Below, piece by piece: positions 1 to 8,879 of a stretch of DNA of 34,326 nucleotides (the stretch's first letter is position 1; every line of letters begins with the position of its first letter). Source of the stretch: Gammaproteobacteria bacterium (GTDB lineage: Bacteria; Pseudomonadota; Gammaproteobacteria; Pseudomonadales; Azotimanducaceae_A); assembly GCA_028819775.1 (NCBI GenBank), contig JAPPKV010000173.1, positions 1-34,326 of the forward strand, in the 5' to 3' direction. The notes under the pieces were generated by a model that had not been told where the DNA came from, ran no database searches, and was given only the letters and a program-made list of their open reading frames with translations. The position numbers and the translations under genes are program-made.

Positions 1-2528
1 TCGTCAACGGTCGTCGGGCCGGGTTCGCGCCGGTCTCCAACGACGTGGGACAGAGTTTCTTCGACATCAACACGCTGCCCGTTCTCATGATCGAGCGCGT
101 CGAGATTCTCCGCGACGGGGCTTCGGCGACGTACGGGTCCCAGGCCGTGGCCGGGGTCGCCAATATCGTTACGCGCAAACACTTCACGGGGCTCGAACTC
201 GCCGGCGGCTACCGTGACGCGACGAACCGCGCCTACGACCTCGGCTTCGCGTCAGGGTTCGAGACGACGAGAGGCGCCATCAGCCTTTACGGCACGTGGT
301 ACGACCAGGACGAAAACTTCCGCACCGAGTTCGACTGGATGATCCCCCGCGCCATCGACCCGGACGGCGACGGGGACATCGTGGAAGGCTCGTTCGACTC
401 GGGGCGCGGCTCGCCGGGTAGTTTCCGGCGCGCCGTTGCCAAGGCGGACGGAACGTACTCGCCGTACCAGGTCGGCGGCCTGGACGCCCCCCGCTTCCCG
501 GATGCGGACTGCCGGGCCGGTGGCGGCTACCCGAGCGGTGCGCTGTGCCGAATGGACTTCTCGGACCAGCGCACAATGATCGCCGCCGAGCGGCGGGCGC
601 AGCTCTTCGCCGACGCCGAGTTTCATTTCGACGGCGCTCGGACACTCTTCGGGGAAGTCGGGTACTCGGTCAACGAGGTGACCGACCGGGTGGGCAACAT
701 GCTGCTGTTCCGGGGCAACGTCGAGCGGACCAACGAGTTCTTCGTACCCGCAAACCACCCCTTCAATTTCTGGACAGATCCCGACGGGGACGGACTGCTC
801 ACCTACGTCGCGCCGTCCGACTGGAACCCGGAGCTGCACGAGGCCGTTCCGCTCGGCTACTTCGGCCGACCGCTCGGCGCAGAGGCAGCGGGAGAGAATT
901 CGGGTGACGAGCTGCGTCAGTTCGACAACCTTCGCGTGATGGTCGGACTTGAGACCGATCTCCCCGGCGGCTGGACCGGCGAAGGCTACCTCACCCGGGC
1001 CCGGACGGATCTCGACGTCGGCTCCGAGCGCCACTGGAACGCCGCCGAGTTCGCCCGTGCGGTGGCGGACGGTCGATGGAACCCGTTCGGCACGCGGTTG
1101 GTGACGCCGGATCTGGCAACGCCCAAGACGACAGCCGACGACGCGCTCGATCCGGCGCTCGCCGGTCGGCGCGCAGCCAACGATGCGGCGACGCTGGCCG
1201 GGTTCGAGCGCGTCAGGACGGAGAGCGCCCGCAGCGTGCAGGACGTCGCGGAGTTCGTGGCGACCGGCGATGTCTTCAAGGCGCTGGGCCAACCGGTGAC
1301 GCTGGCGACCGGTGTGCAGTACCGGGATCTTGGGTACCGCTTTCGACCGGACCCGTTGAACGCCGCCGGGGAGGGTCCGCAGCAGATCCGCGAGTATCCA
1401 CGGGACGCGGGCCAGCGGGTGTGGGCAGTGTTCGCGGAGAGCCTGGCGTACCTCGGCGACCGCGTCGAGTTGCAGCTCGCCGCACGCCACGAACGCTATG
1501 ACCAGGCCGGTGGCTCGACAGACCCGAAGATCGCCGGACGGTTCGCCGTCAGCGACCGGCTCTCGGTGCGCGCCTCCTGGGGCACGTCGTTCCAGGCGCC
1601 GAGCGTGTTCCAAGCGGCGGGCAACACCAGTTCGCGCACGCTCACCGATCCGTTCCGGTTCGACGGCCAAGGTGTCGGGCGGTGCTCGGTCGACGCCTCG
1701 GGCGCGATCATCAACCGCGGCGACAACTTCGCCGTGGCCACGGTGCTGCGGGGAGGTGGGCTCAGCCCCCAAAGCGCACGTTCGACCAACGTGGGACTGC
1801 TGCTCACGCCGTTCGACAGCTCGGCGCTGAGCGTCGACTACTGGACGCTCGACTACCGCGACGTGATCGCCCAGGGGCGCAGCTTTCAGTCGATCGTGGA
1901 CGACGACTGCCGCGACGACGGGCGACCCAACGACGCCCGGATCGAGCGCGACTCCTCAGGACAGCTGTCCGTGGTGTCCACCGACTACGAGAACGTCGGG
2001 GCGGTTCGAACCGCGGGCCTCGACCTGAACGCCCGCTACGATCTTGACACGTCCGCCGGCGCTTTCCGCATCAGTGGAGACGCCACCCTTGTGACGCGCT
2101 TCGATGTGAATGCCGGCGGCGAGGGGTTCGTCGACCGCCTCGGCAGCCGCAACGACACCAACGGCTTCGCGCCCACCCCCGAACTGCGCCTCAACGTCGT
2201 CCTCGGATGGCGCCGGGGGCGGCACGAGGCCGGCCTGGCGGTCCGCTACGTGGACGCGTATACGAACGACGAGGTCGCGTCGCACCCGGAGATCGCATCG
2301 TGGACCACGCTCGACGTGAACTACGCGCACTTCGTCGACGACCTGTTCGGCGGCGAGGCAACATTCTACGTCGGTGCACGCAACCTAACGGACAGGGATC
2401 CGCCGCCACTGCCGAGCGGACGCGAGGGCGTACACCGCTACAACCTGCGGCCCGGCTTCGACGGGTTCGTCCACGACATCAAGGGACGTACGGTTTATGT
2501 GCGCTTCCGGTTCCGCGCACGGGGCTGA
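1..2528 (+). CDS. TonB-dependent receptor, 3' part (5' end outside window)
   Basis: This is an outer-membrane beta-barrel receptor for energised uptake of a ligand I cannot identify. The open frame runs in from the left edge (first full codon at 3), so the signal peptide and TonB box are missing. The first residues, VNGRR and then INTLPVLMIERVEILRDGAS with YGSQAVAGVANIVTR, are the classic end of the plug domain. The following ~770 residues alternate short polar loops and amphipathic strands typical of the barrel, with Asp/Gly-rich loops such as DPDGDGD. The protein ends in alternating hydrophobic and charged residues (VYVRFRFRARG), as expected for a final strand. A GTG at 45 is inside the plug and is not a real start. 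It resembles the plug-rich receptors common in sphingomonads and xanthomonads. It is transcribed toward, and lies next to, the defence island but is probably host core sequence. Confidence 0.95.
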   Translation, partial: VNGRRAGFAPVSNDVGQSFFDINTLPVLMIERVEILRDGASATYGSQAVAGVANIVTRKHFTGLELAGGYRDATNRAYDLGFASGFETTRGAISLYGTWYDQDENFRTEFDWMIPRAIDPDGDGDIVEGSFDSGRGSPGSFRRAVAKADGTYSPYQVGGLDAPRFPDADCRAGGGYPSGALCRMDFSDQRTMIAAERRAQLFADAEFHFDGARTLFGEVGYSVNEVTDRVGNMLLFRGNVERTNEFFVPANHPFNFWTDPDGDGLLTYVAPSDWNPELHEAVPLGYFGRPLGAEAAGENSGDELRQFDNLRVMVGLETDLPGGWTGEGYLTRARTDLDVGSERHWNAAEFARAVADGRWNPFGTRLVTPDLATPKTTADDALDPALAGRRAANDAATLAGFERVRTESARSVQDVAEFVATGDVFKALGQPVTLATGVQYRDLGYRFRPDPLNAAGEGPQQIREYPRDAGQRVWAVFAESLAYLGDRVELQLAARHERYDQAGGSTDPKIAGRFAVSDRLSVRASWGTSFQAPSVFQAAGNTSSRTLTDPFRFDGQGVGRCSVDASGAIINRGDNFAVATVLRGGGLSPQSARSTNVGLLLTPFDSSALSVDYWTLDYRDVIAQGRSFQSIVDDDCRDDGRPNDARIERDSSGQLSVVSTDYENVGAVRTAGLDLNARYDLDTSAGAFRISGDATLVTRFDVNAGGEGFVDRLGSRNDTNGFAPTPELRLNVVLGWRRGRHEAGLAVRYVDAYTNDEVASHPEIASWTTLDVNYAHFVDDLFGGEATFYVGARNLTDRDPPPLPSGREGVHRYNLRPGFDGFVHDIKGRTVYVRFRFRARG

Positions 2529-2587
2529 TGCACCCTCTGGCCCCAAATGCCTGAACTACAACGACGCCCACCGACAGTGCGAGGTCG

Positions 2588-3445
2588 TCAAGGCGGACCG
2601 TGCCGCATTTTCACGGCTGGTTCGCGAAGCGCTTGCAGGCTGGCTAGCATCCGCTCGCACTTCTCCAACTCCTCGTTGAGGAACCTACGGTAGTACTTCG
2701 CTTTGGCGTTTGCCGTCGGGTCGCGTTCAGGCGACTGCGATTCCAGTTCACTCAGGTAGCGCTCAATCCAGCCGATCACCACGCGTAGATTCTGTTCACA
2801 TTGCTCAAGATTGCCGCCGCTGCCTCCGACCGCCGATAGGCGTTTTATCGGATAGACCACGGTGATGCCGCCTGCGTCGCTTGTTGTCATCCTGCCGAAC
2901 ATCTCCCGGACGCACCAATCTGTCTCGTTCCTGACGTACTCGACAACCGCAGGTTCAATCTCGACGAACGGGGTCGCCGACTTGTCGGTGGTCATCCGAA
3001 ACGCGCTCACTTGCTTCTCTTGTTCGACTGCATTCTGGTAGCCCGTTCCGACGAAATGCTGCCCATTGTGATAGATGCTGCCCCGGCAAACGTAACCCCG
3101 CACCATCCAACCATCGGTCAGGAGACCCCACACCGCTGCCCAGACGTGGTGTAAGAGGTTCACTACGCCGGCCGGGGAGACCTCAACGGAGATCAACGCG
3201 CTGTCGGACATCTGAGTTACGGCGTAGTCAAGAGTCCGCTCCACATACCTGGAACCCGGACACACTATCGGTCCATGCTGCGAAATCGCCTTCGCGTGTG
3301 AGGCCTGCCCCAACTTCGAACACTGCTCTAGCAAGCGAACCAAGTCAGTTTCCGACCCACTCTCAGCGGCCTCGACCTTCGACTTGAAGCCAAGGATGTC
3401 GATGAACGCAATCAGTTTCTCCCTGAACGCTCTTTCGGAGTTCAC
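2588..3445 (-). CDS. Divergent class III nucleotidyl-cyclase-like protein
   Basis: Soluble protein of about 285 residues. I place the start at GTG 3445 because a strong Shine-Dalgarno stretch lies five bases upstream; an ATG at 3520 in the same frame would add 25 residues with no domain content. Near the N-terminus, AFIDILGF (Asp16) resembles the first metal-binding strand of class III cyclases. MSDSALIS (Asp81) sits where the second metal Asp is expected. MVRGYVCRGSIYH then GTGYQNAVEQEKQ (116-143) mirrors the family's R-G-x-h-x-G ... G-x-x-h-N-x-A-x-x-E stretch. The C-terminal third (200-285) is helical and charged. Cyclase assignment is inference: the family of proteins starting with FIDILGF is usually labelled hypothetical. 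It stands divergent from the SNF2 gene, with no obvious effector partner such as a TIR or membrane protein beside it, so a Pycsar-type system is not supported. Confidence 0.72.
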   Translation of the reverse strand: MNSERAFREKLIAFIDILGFKSKVEAAESGSETDLVRLLEQCSKLGQASHAKAISQHGPIVCPGSRYVERTLDYAVTQMSDSALISVEVSPAGVVNLLHHVWAAVWGLLTDGWMVRGYVCRGSIYHNGQHFVGTGYQNAVEQEKQVSAFRMTTDKSATPFVEIEPAVVEYVRNETDWCVREMFGRMTTSDAGGITVVYPIKRLSAVGGSGGNLEQCEQNLRVVIGWIERYLSELESQSPERDPTANAKAKYYRRFLNEELEKCERMLASLQALREPAVKMRHGPP

Positions 3446-3450
3446 AAACG

Positions 3451-3462
3451 CCCTTCCCTTCC
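3451..3462 (-). promoter_or_regulatory. Ribosome binding site that decides the cyclase-like start
   Basis: On the minus strand the mRNA reads GGAAGGGAAGGG followed by five bases and then GTG at 3445. This double purine-rich site makes GTG 3445 a better start than the ATG at 3520, and it falls just before the conserved N-terminal strand of the protein. Confidence 0.6.
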
Positions 3463-3682
3463 AAACCGGTGGCACCGAACGACCATTGCTGAGACTCCCG
3501 CTACGGTATCGGTAGCGCACCGCTCTTCGGCTCGCACTACGCTAAGTGCTCGCTTCCAAGCAATCTTAGACGCTCGCCTGCCTTTCAGCGATCCGCCACT
3601 GGATCGGCCGTATAGCCCTCGCTGGCTCTTCTGAACCGGGGGCGGCGTCGAACTACTCAAGCTCTGAACGTTACCGATACGC

Positions 3683-3705
3683 CCGGCCATTCCCGTAGTG
3701 GCCGG
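3683..3705. promoter_or_regulatory. Inverted repeat in the divergent intergenic region
   Basis: A perfect 7-bp inverted repeat, CCGGCCA and TGGCCGG, with a 9-base spacer lies between the divergently transcribed cyclase-like gene (start 3445) and SNF2 helicase gene (start 3789). Its position suits an operator for either promoter. The rest of this 340-base gap holds no convincing ORF, and I see no clear sigma-70 boxes. Confidence 0.3.
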
Positions 3706-3788
3706 TCAACTGTCAACGCAGGCTCCATTGCGCGTGGATACCCGCTACGCTAACAATCCGAAGAACGCACGACACTCGCAACCGACTC

Positions 3789-6734
3789 GTGGCCCCGCAG
3801 ACCGCCATCGATCACCCAGACCGCGCTGACCCTGTAATCACGCCGGGGGCACGGGTACTCATCCGCGACGCTGAGTGGATCGTCCGCCGAGTGGATAACG
3901 CCCCTGGCGGGTTCCAGCTTGTCTGCGACGGCGTTGACGAGCTCGTGCGTGGCCGGGAAGCCATCTTCCTCACTGCGCTCGAACCGCCGATCCAGGTACT
4001 CGACCCATCGAATACTGAGCTAGTCCCCGACCGGTCAGCCCAATTCTCCGACAGCATCCTCTACATGGAGAGCCAGCTAAGGCAGGCGGTGCCCAACGAT
4101 GCCGAGATTCACGTCGGGCACACTGCCGCCATGGACCTCGTCCCCTATCAACTCGACCCAGCCCGGCTCGCTCTCGCACAACCGCGCCAGCGCATCCTGA
4201 TTGCGGATGCCGTGGGCCTCGGCAAGACGATGGAAGCTGGCATCCTCGTGAGCGAACTGATCGCCCGGGGCCGCGGGCGGAGAATCCTCGTGCTGGCCGT
4301 GAAGAGCATGCTGGCCCAGTTCCAAAAGGAGTTCTGGAACCGCTTCACGATTCCGTTGACCCGGCTCGACTCCATCGGCATTCAAAGAGTCCGCAGCCGC
4401 ATTCCCACCAACCATAACCCGTTCTACTACTACGACAAGTCGATCATCTCCATCGACACGCTGAAGCAGGACGCCGAGTACCGGACCTATTTGGAGCAGG
4501 CGTACTGGGACATTATCGTGATCGACGAGGCCCACAACGTGGCGGACCGGGGGACCCGTTCTCTGCGTAGTCGCCTAGCCAAGCTGCTGTCCAAGCGATC
4601 CGACACGCTCATCATGCTCTCCGCGACTCCGCATGACGGGAAGGCGAAGAGCTTCGCAAGTCTCGTCAACATGCTGGACGCCACAGCCATCGCAGACCCC
4701 GACGACTACTCGAAGGAGGACTTCCGCCCCGGCCTAGTGATCCGTCGCTTCAAGAAGGACGTACAGGATCAAGTTCAGGAGGCCTTTCAAGACCGAGAAG
4801 TGATCACCCAGCGCTTCCCGGCATCCGAAGCAGAAGAGGCGGCCTACCGGGCACTGCTAGAGGTCCGCGTCGTGGGGAGGGCGAGATCTGCAACGAACCG
4901 CGACCTGTTCCTCGTGTCGCTTGAAAAGGCGCTCTTCTCCAGCCCCGCAGCGTGCATCGAAACCGTGGACGAACGGCTCAAGCGACGGAAGCGCGAACTT
5001 ACCGAGGACAACACCGAGCCGCTCCTCACAGCCGAGATAGACGCGTTGCAGGAACTCCGCACGGTCTTGGAACAAATCACGCCAAAGTCGTACGCCAAGT
5101 ACCAGGCGTTGCTCGGCTCTATCCGAGACGGCCGTCCGTTTCGCTGGCAACCGGTTGATCCGGCTGACCGACTCGTCATCTTCACCGAACGCATCGCCAC
5201 CCTACACTGGTTGGAGGAACGACTTGCTGACGATCTTGATCTCGACGCCACCCAGATTGAGATCCTTCACGGTGGGATGAGCGACGTGGAGCAACAGCGC
5301 ATCGTCGAGGACTTCGGCAACACCCAACGCCCGGTTCGCCTTCTGATCTGCTCCGACGTGGCGGCCGAGGGCATCAACCTGCACTACCACTGTCATCGCT
5401 TGATCCACTTCGACATGCCGTGGTCGCTGATGGTCTTCCAGCAACGCAACGGGCGCGTGGACCGCTACGGCCAAACGACGACACCGCAAATCGCCTACCT
5501 GGTCACCGAGAGCGCCAACGAAACCATCCGCGGCGACACCCGCATCCTCGAAGTTCTGAAGGAGAAGGACGAGCAGGCGTATAAGAACATCGGCGACCCT
5601 TCCGTCTTCATGGAAGTCCACGACGTGGACGAGGAAGAGAAGATCACCAAAGGCGCAATCGCTGCGGGCGAATCCGCAGACCACTTCGACAGCCGCCTGA
5701 CCGAGAACCCAAGTGAAGGCGAGAGTCTCCTACAGATGTTCCTTCAGCCCGAGCGGGAGGCGGCACCTGGGAGGCCGGATATGACTCCTCCACCGCCGCC
5801 GTCGCTGTTCCCAAGCGACCTCCACTACTGTGAGGCCGCGCTCCATCAACTTCAGTCGAAGCAGTCAGGGGCAGTTGGCTCGAAGGAGCGCGCGCCCAGC
5901 CTGTCGCCAAGGGTGCGTTTCGATGTCAACCGGGACTCCAAGACGTTGACACTCGACGCGCCCGAGGACTTGGTGGCCCGGTACAGCTACCTGCCGCCGG
6001 AGGTCCTTCCACTGCACCGTCGGCTAATTCTCACAACGAGCCGCCAACGTATGGCCGAGGCAGTTGAAGAGAGTCGGCGGGCCGAATCCGCATGGCCGTC
6101 ACTGCAGTACCTGTGGCCGCTGAGTCCCGTCGTCACCTGGCTCAACGACCGGATGCTCGCCGCATTCGGTCGTCACCAAGCACCGATACTTGCGGGCGTG
6201 CCGGGTCTGTCGCCATACGACAGCGCCTTTCTCTTCTCAGGCTTGGTGCCGAACCGAAAGAGCCATCCTCTGGTCTACGACTGGATTGCCGTCGCCTTCC
6301 GCGCTGGCGAATCCCCCAGACTAATCCAGTTCGATGAGTTACGTGAGCGAACCGGGCTGGGCCGTGAGCCCATACCCAACCGTCAAACGACCGTCGATGT
6401 GGAAGCTATCTCCGCATTGCTTCCTGTCGCTGTGACTACAGCGCGGAGCTATTTCGTCGACAGACGGAACGCTTTCGAGGAAGGCATCAACGCCAAGCTC
6501 GACGAGGAAATCAAGGCGCTAGACGACTTCAAAGCCCGCCGTCAACAGCAGCTTCAACTCGCCCTTGACCTGTCCAATCAGGCGGAACAGATCAGACTCG
6601 GCCGCTACGAACAAGCCTGCCGGGAGACCCAGGCCGTTCATGACGAGTACCTCGAGTGGATCGAGAACACAATGACCACTGAGCCCCGCCCGTGGATCAA
6701 GGTCATCTGCGCGATGACAGCGCTGGGTGGCTGA
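3789..6734 (+). CDS. SNF2-type (DrmD-like) DEAH helicase/ATPase
   Basis: ATP-driven DNA translocase of 981 residues. Lobe 1 has Walker A GLGKT at 143-147, motif II DEAH at 246-249 and motif III LSATP at about 277-281. Lobe 2 starts near 460 (VIFTERIATLHWLEERL), then ILHGGMSD near 492, ICSDVAAEGINLHYHCHRLI, and motif VI QQRNGRVDRYGQ near 549, the arginine-finger pattern of SNF2/RapA-like proteins. A long coiled coil follows near 893-960. The length and layout match the SNF2 helicases of class 1 DISARM (DrmD), which pair with an adenine methyltransferase as here. The start is GTG 3789; no upstream ATG in frame, and no clear ribosome site, so a leaderless message is possible. It heads an apparent operon with the AIPR and methyltransferase genes. 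DrmD orthology is inference. Confidence 0.9.
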   Translation: MAPQTAIDHPDRADPVITPGARVLIRDAEWIVRRVDNAPGGFQLVCDGVDELVRGREAIFLTALEPPIQVLDPSNTELVPDRSAQFSDSILYMESQLRQAVPNDAEIHVGHTAAMDLVPYQLDPARLALAQPRQRILIADAVGLGKTMEAGILVSELIARGRGRRILVLAVKSMLAQFQKEFWNRFTIPLTRLDSIGIQRVRSRIPTNHNPFYYYDKSIISIDTLKQDAEYRTYLEQAYWDIIVIDEAHNVADRGTRSLRSRLAKLLSKRSDTLIMLSATPHDGKAKSFASLVNMLDATAIADPDDYSKEDFRPGLVIRRFKKDVQDQVQEAFQDREVITQRFPASEAEEAAYRALLEVRVVGRARSATNRDLFLVSLEKALFSSPAACIETVDERLKRRKRELTEDNTEPLLTAEIDALQELRTVLEQITPKSYAKYQALLGSIRDGRPFRWQPVDPADRLVIFTERIATLHWLEERLADDLDLDATQIEILHGGMSDVEQQRIVEDFGNTQRPVRLLICSDVAAEGINLHYHCHRLIHFDMPWSLMVFQQRNGRVDRYGQTTTPQIAYLVTESANETIRGDTRILEVLKEKDEQAYKNIGDPSVFMEVHDVDEEEKITKGAIAAGESADHFDSRLTENPSEGESLLQMFLQPEREAAPGRPDMTPPPPPSLFPSDLHYCEAALHQLQSKQSGAVGSKERAPSLSPRVRFDVNRDSKTLTLDAPEDLVARYSYLPPEVLPLHRRLILTTSRQRMAEAVEESRRAESAWPSLQYLWPLSPVVTWLNDRMLAAFGRHQAPILAGVPGLSPYDSAFLFSGLVPNRKSHPLVYDWIAVAFRAGESPRLIQFDELRERTGLGREPIPNRQTTVDVEAISALLPVAVTTARSYFVDRRNAFEEGINAKLDEEIKALDDFKARRQQQLQLALDLSNQAEQIRLGRYEQACRETQAVHDEYLEWIENTMTTEPRPWIKVICAMTALGG

Positions 6735-6763
6735 ACGCTGGCATCGACACCGCTATCGCTCCC

Positions 6764-6937
6764 ATGACACCGCGCGCAACCCAATGGCAACGATGGTTCA
6801 TCCGCGCCTTGGCGCGGGAATCCGGCAAGCGGCCGGAAGAGTGGCTACAAGAGGCCAAGGACGCGGGGGCGCATGCGTCCCCTTCAAGTCACCAAGGCTA
6901 CCCCATGAACGGTCAGGAATTTCGTACGCGGAAATGA
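6764..6937 (+). CDS. Possible small protein, 57 residues, unknown
   Basis: A short frame starting at ATG 6764, 29 bases after the helicase stop, encodes MTPRATQWQRWFIRALARE followed by a charged, probably helical stretch (GKRPEEWLQEAKDAG) and a low-complexity tail. It lies in the same direction as the flanking operon genes. I do not recognise it. The tail coincides with a G/C-rich palindromic stretch (6865-6882), and there is no clear ribosome site, so it could be chance. An upstream start at 6692 in the same frame overlaps the helicase end and is less likely. Confidence 0.3.
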   Translation: MTPRATQWQRWFIRALARESGKRPEEWLQEAKDAGAHASPSSHQGYPMNGQEFRTRK

Positions 6938-7136
6938 CGGCGCCGATGGCGGGAAGGTTGATAGCCTGGATGCGGTTGGGGCAGATGCGACCTACCTATG
7001 CACCCAACGACCCGTCACCGGGGCGAAGACGTGCCCGGAACCCGGTCTCCTCCCCATGGAACCCACGAAAGCGGGACTAGCGAGGTGGGATGGACGTTGC
7101 CCGCATGACGGCCCAAGTCGTGGCTGGTAAGGTGCG
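6938..7136. other. About 200 bases with no supported gene
   Basis: G/C-rich stretch between the small ORF and the first AIPR-like codons. I see no ORF with protein-like composition, no tRNA-like fold and no tandem repeat. It could hold a promoter, an RNA or decayed coding sequence; nothing decides between these. Confidence 0.3.
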
Positions 7137-7284
7137 ATTGCAGTCAAAGAGCTAACGCTCAAGCCGGAGCCGAACGACGAATATCAACGCGAGCATCGTC
7201 GACCTGCGGGTTCAGGGGATCATCGACGCAAACCCTGATTGGTTCCCGTGGGGCGACGAAAACAAGCGCAAGTCGGCCGCTTTC
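7137..7284 (+). pseudogene. Displaced 5' end of the AIPR gene (frameshift near 7190)
   Basis: Protein-like sequence continues upstream of the annotated AIPR start in two frames. In frame with the CDS, from about 7186 to 7284, the translation reads SIVDLRVQGIIDANPDWFPW and then GDENKRKSAAFV, with no stop and no ATG, GTG or TTG. One frame over, from ATT 7137 to about 7190, it reads AVKELTLKPEPNDEYQR, with AAGG just upstream. Joining the two at the CGCG near 7188-7191 gives a continuous N-terminus. The simplest account is a small indel, for example loss of two bases in a CGCGCG run. Alternatives are a sequence error, or a rare ATT start with programmed frameshifting. Confidence 0.6.
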
Positions 7285-8856
7285 GTGTTGCTATGCATGT
7301 CCACGGCGCTCGAAGAGCCGCTCGACGAATGCGTCGAACTGCTAACCGAGGGCGGCAACGACGCCGGCGTCGATGGTCTGCACATGGGGGACGTCGAGGA
7401 GGGCGAGTTCCACGTCACGATCTTCCAAGGCAAGTACCGCGTCAAAGACTTAGACGCCCAAGCCAACTTCCCCGCGAACAGCGTGGAGAAGACTCTGGAC
7501 ACGGTGCGCGTGCTGTTCGATCCGCTCCGAGCAGTGGCACTGAACGAGAAGATCGCGCCTGTGATCCAGGAGGTCCGTTCCCTCATTCGCGACGGATACG
7601 TTCCCACTGTTCGCGTCGCGCTCTGCAACAACGGCGCACGATGGGTAGCCGACGCCCAAACCCGTATCGACGAGGCCGAACGCGACTACGGCGAACAGCT
7701 TCAGGTCATCCACTTCAACCACGACGCCGTCGTACGTGCCTTGAAGCGCGGGGAGCAGATCGACGACACGCTGGCCTTGACCGGGCGGGCCATCGTGGAA
7801 GACATGAACTACATGCGCGTGCTAGTGGGGCGCGTGGCCGTACACGAAGTCGCCCGACTCTTCGACGAGCATGGCGATCAACTTCTGCAGCGCAACATCC
7901 GCCGACACCTGGGTCACGCCAACCGAGTCAACCGGGAGATCAAGCAGACACTCCTCGACGACTCGAAATCCGACAAGTTCTACTTCTACAACAACGGCGT
8001 GACAATGGTCTGCGACCGATTCGTCTATAACGCCTTGCAACAGTCCGACTATCGCGTCCAGGCGAAGAATCTTCAGGTCGTCAATGGCGGACAAACCTGC
8101 AAGACCATTCAGCAGACGTTGCACGACAACCCGTGTTTCGGCGCCGAGTCCGCTTTCGTGATGATCCGCTTGTACGAACTGCCGGAAGGAGCCGAGGATG
8201 TTGTCCGGGAAATCACCAAGGCCACCAACAGTCAAACGCCGGTCGATCTTCGGGATCTCCGCTCCAACGACGAGATCCAACTGGCACTCGCGCTCGGTAT
8301 GGACGAGCTCGGCTACACGTACAAGAGACAACGCGAGGAGGCCCCGAACGGCGGCGACCGCACCCGTGTTGTCACGAGCATGGCCGTCGCCGAAGCCGTC
8401 CTCGCGGTTTGGCGGGAGCGACCGCACCAAGCCAAGTTCCGCCGTCGGGAGCTATTCGGCAAGTTGTACGATCTGGTCTTCGAGGGGTTGAACGCAGCGC
8501 AGGCCCTACTCGCCACATTGATCTACAAGGGCGTAGAGGACCGTCGAAAGACTGAGTTCGACGAAGAACCCGATTTCCTTCCCTACGCATCGCTCCACCT
8601 GGCGATGCTGATAGGACGCGAACTGCTAGGGGACGCGGGACTGTCCGAGGCGGACATCTCACACAGGAACTTCGATGAGCTAGTAGGCTCGTTGACTGAA
8701 GACGGAGACCGCTATTACGCACTGGCCCTCGACGCCCTCGAGGCAGCCCTCGTGGATTGCTACGGGGACCGTGAGGTGTCACTTCAGCAGCTAGCAGCCA
8801 CGTTCCGGCGTGGCGACCTTCTGGAGATGCTCTCGCCTGAAACGTCTGCAAGCTAG
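7285..8856 (+). CDS. AIPR family protein (abortive phage infection)
   Basis: AIPR proteins are linked to abortive infection and to restriction-type loci; their biochemical activity is not well settled. The family hallmarks are visible: ECVELLTEGGNDAGVDGLHM near the N-terminus, DKFYFYNNGVTMVCDRF near 230, LQVVNGGQTCKTI near 262 and EITKATNSQTPVDLRDL near 309. The early EGGNDAGVDG and FQGKYR strands look like a PD-(D/E)xK-type nuclease core (Asp-Gly then Gln-x-Lys), which I infer from pattern alone. GTG 7285 is the first start codon in the open frame, but conserved coding clearly continues upstream, so the natural N-terminus is about 45-50 residues longer and is broken by a frameshift. It lies 23 bases before the methyltransferase gene and downstream of the SNF2 gene, suggesting one operon. 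Confidence 0.88.
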   Translation: MLLCMSTALEEPLDECVELLTEGGNDAGVDGLHMGDVEEGEFHVTIFQGKYRVKDLDAQANFPANSVEKTLDTVRVLFDPLRAVALNEKIAPVIQEVRSLIRDGYVPTVRVALCNNGARWVADAQTRIDEAERDYGEQLQVIHFNHDAVVRALKRGEQIDDTLALTGRAIVEDMNYMRVLVGRVAVHEVARLFDEHGDQLLQRNIRRHLGHANRVNREIKQTLLDDSKSDKFYFYNNGVTMVCDRFVYNALQQSDYRVQAKNLQVVNGGQTCKTIQQTLHDNPCFGAESAFVMIRLYELPEGAEDVVREITKATNSQTPVDLRDLRSNDEIQLALALGMDELGYTYKRQREEAPNGGDRTRVVTSMAVAEAVLAVWRERPHQAKFRRRELFGKLYDLVFEGLNAAQALLATLIYKGVEDRRKTEFDEEPDFLPYASLHLAMLIGRELLGDAGLSEADISHRNFDELVGSLTEDGDRYYALALDALEAALVDCYGDREVSLQQLAATFRRGDLLEMLSPETSAS

Positions 8857-8879
8857 CCGACGGCGGAGACCTGGGAAGG

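Noticed and set aside
252..1772. 506-residue open frame on the minus strand
   Set aside because: It lies wholly inside the TonB-dependent receptor and is Arg/Ala/Val-rich without motifs, as expected of an antisense shadow in GC-rich DNA.
2588..3445. Pycsar or CBASS operon
   Set aside because: No TIR, transmembrane or other effector gene adjoins the cyclase-like gene, and it is not a CD-NTase.
6865..6882. Near-palindrome GGGGGCGCATGCGTCCCC as terminator or origin element
   Set aside because: It has no loop, no T tract and no repeats around it, and falls inside a possible small ORF.
6938..7136. Group II intron or retron RNA remnant
   Set aside because: I could not find an intron 5' end, domain V-like hairpin or reverse transcriptase.
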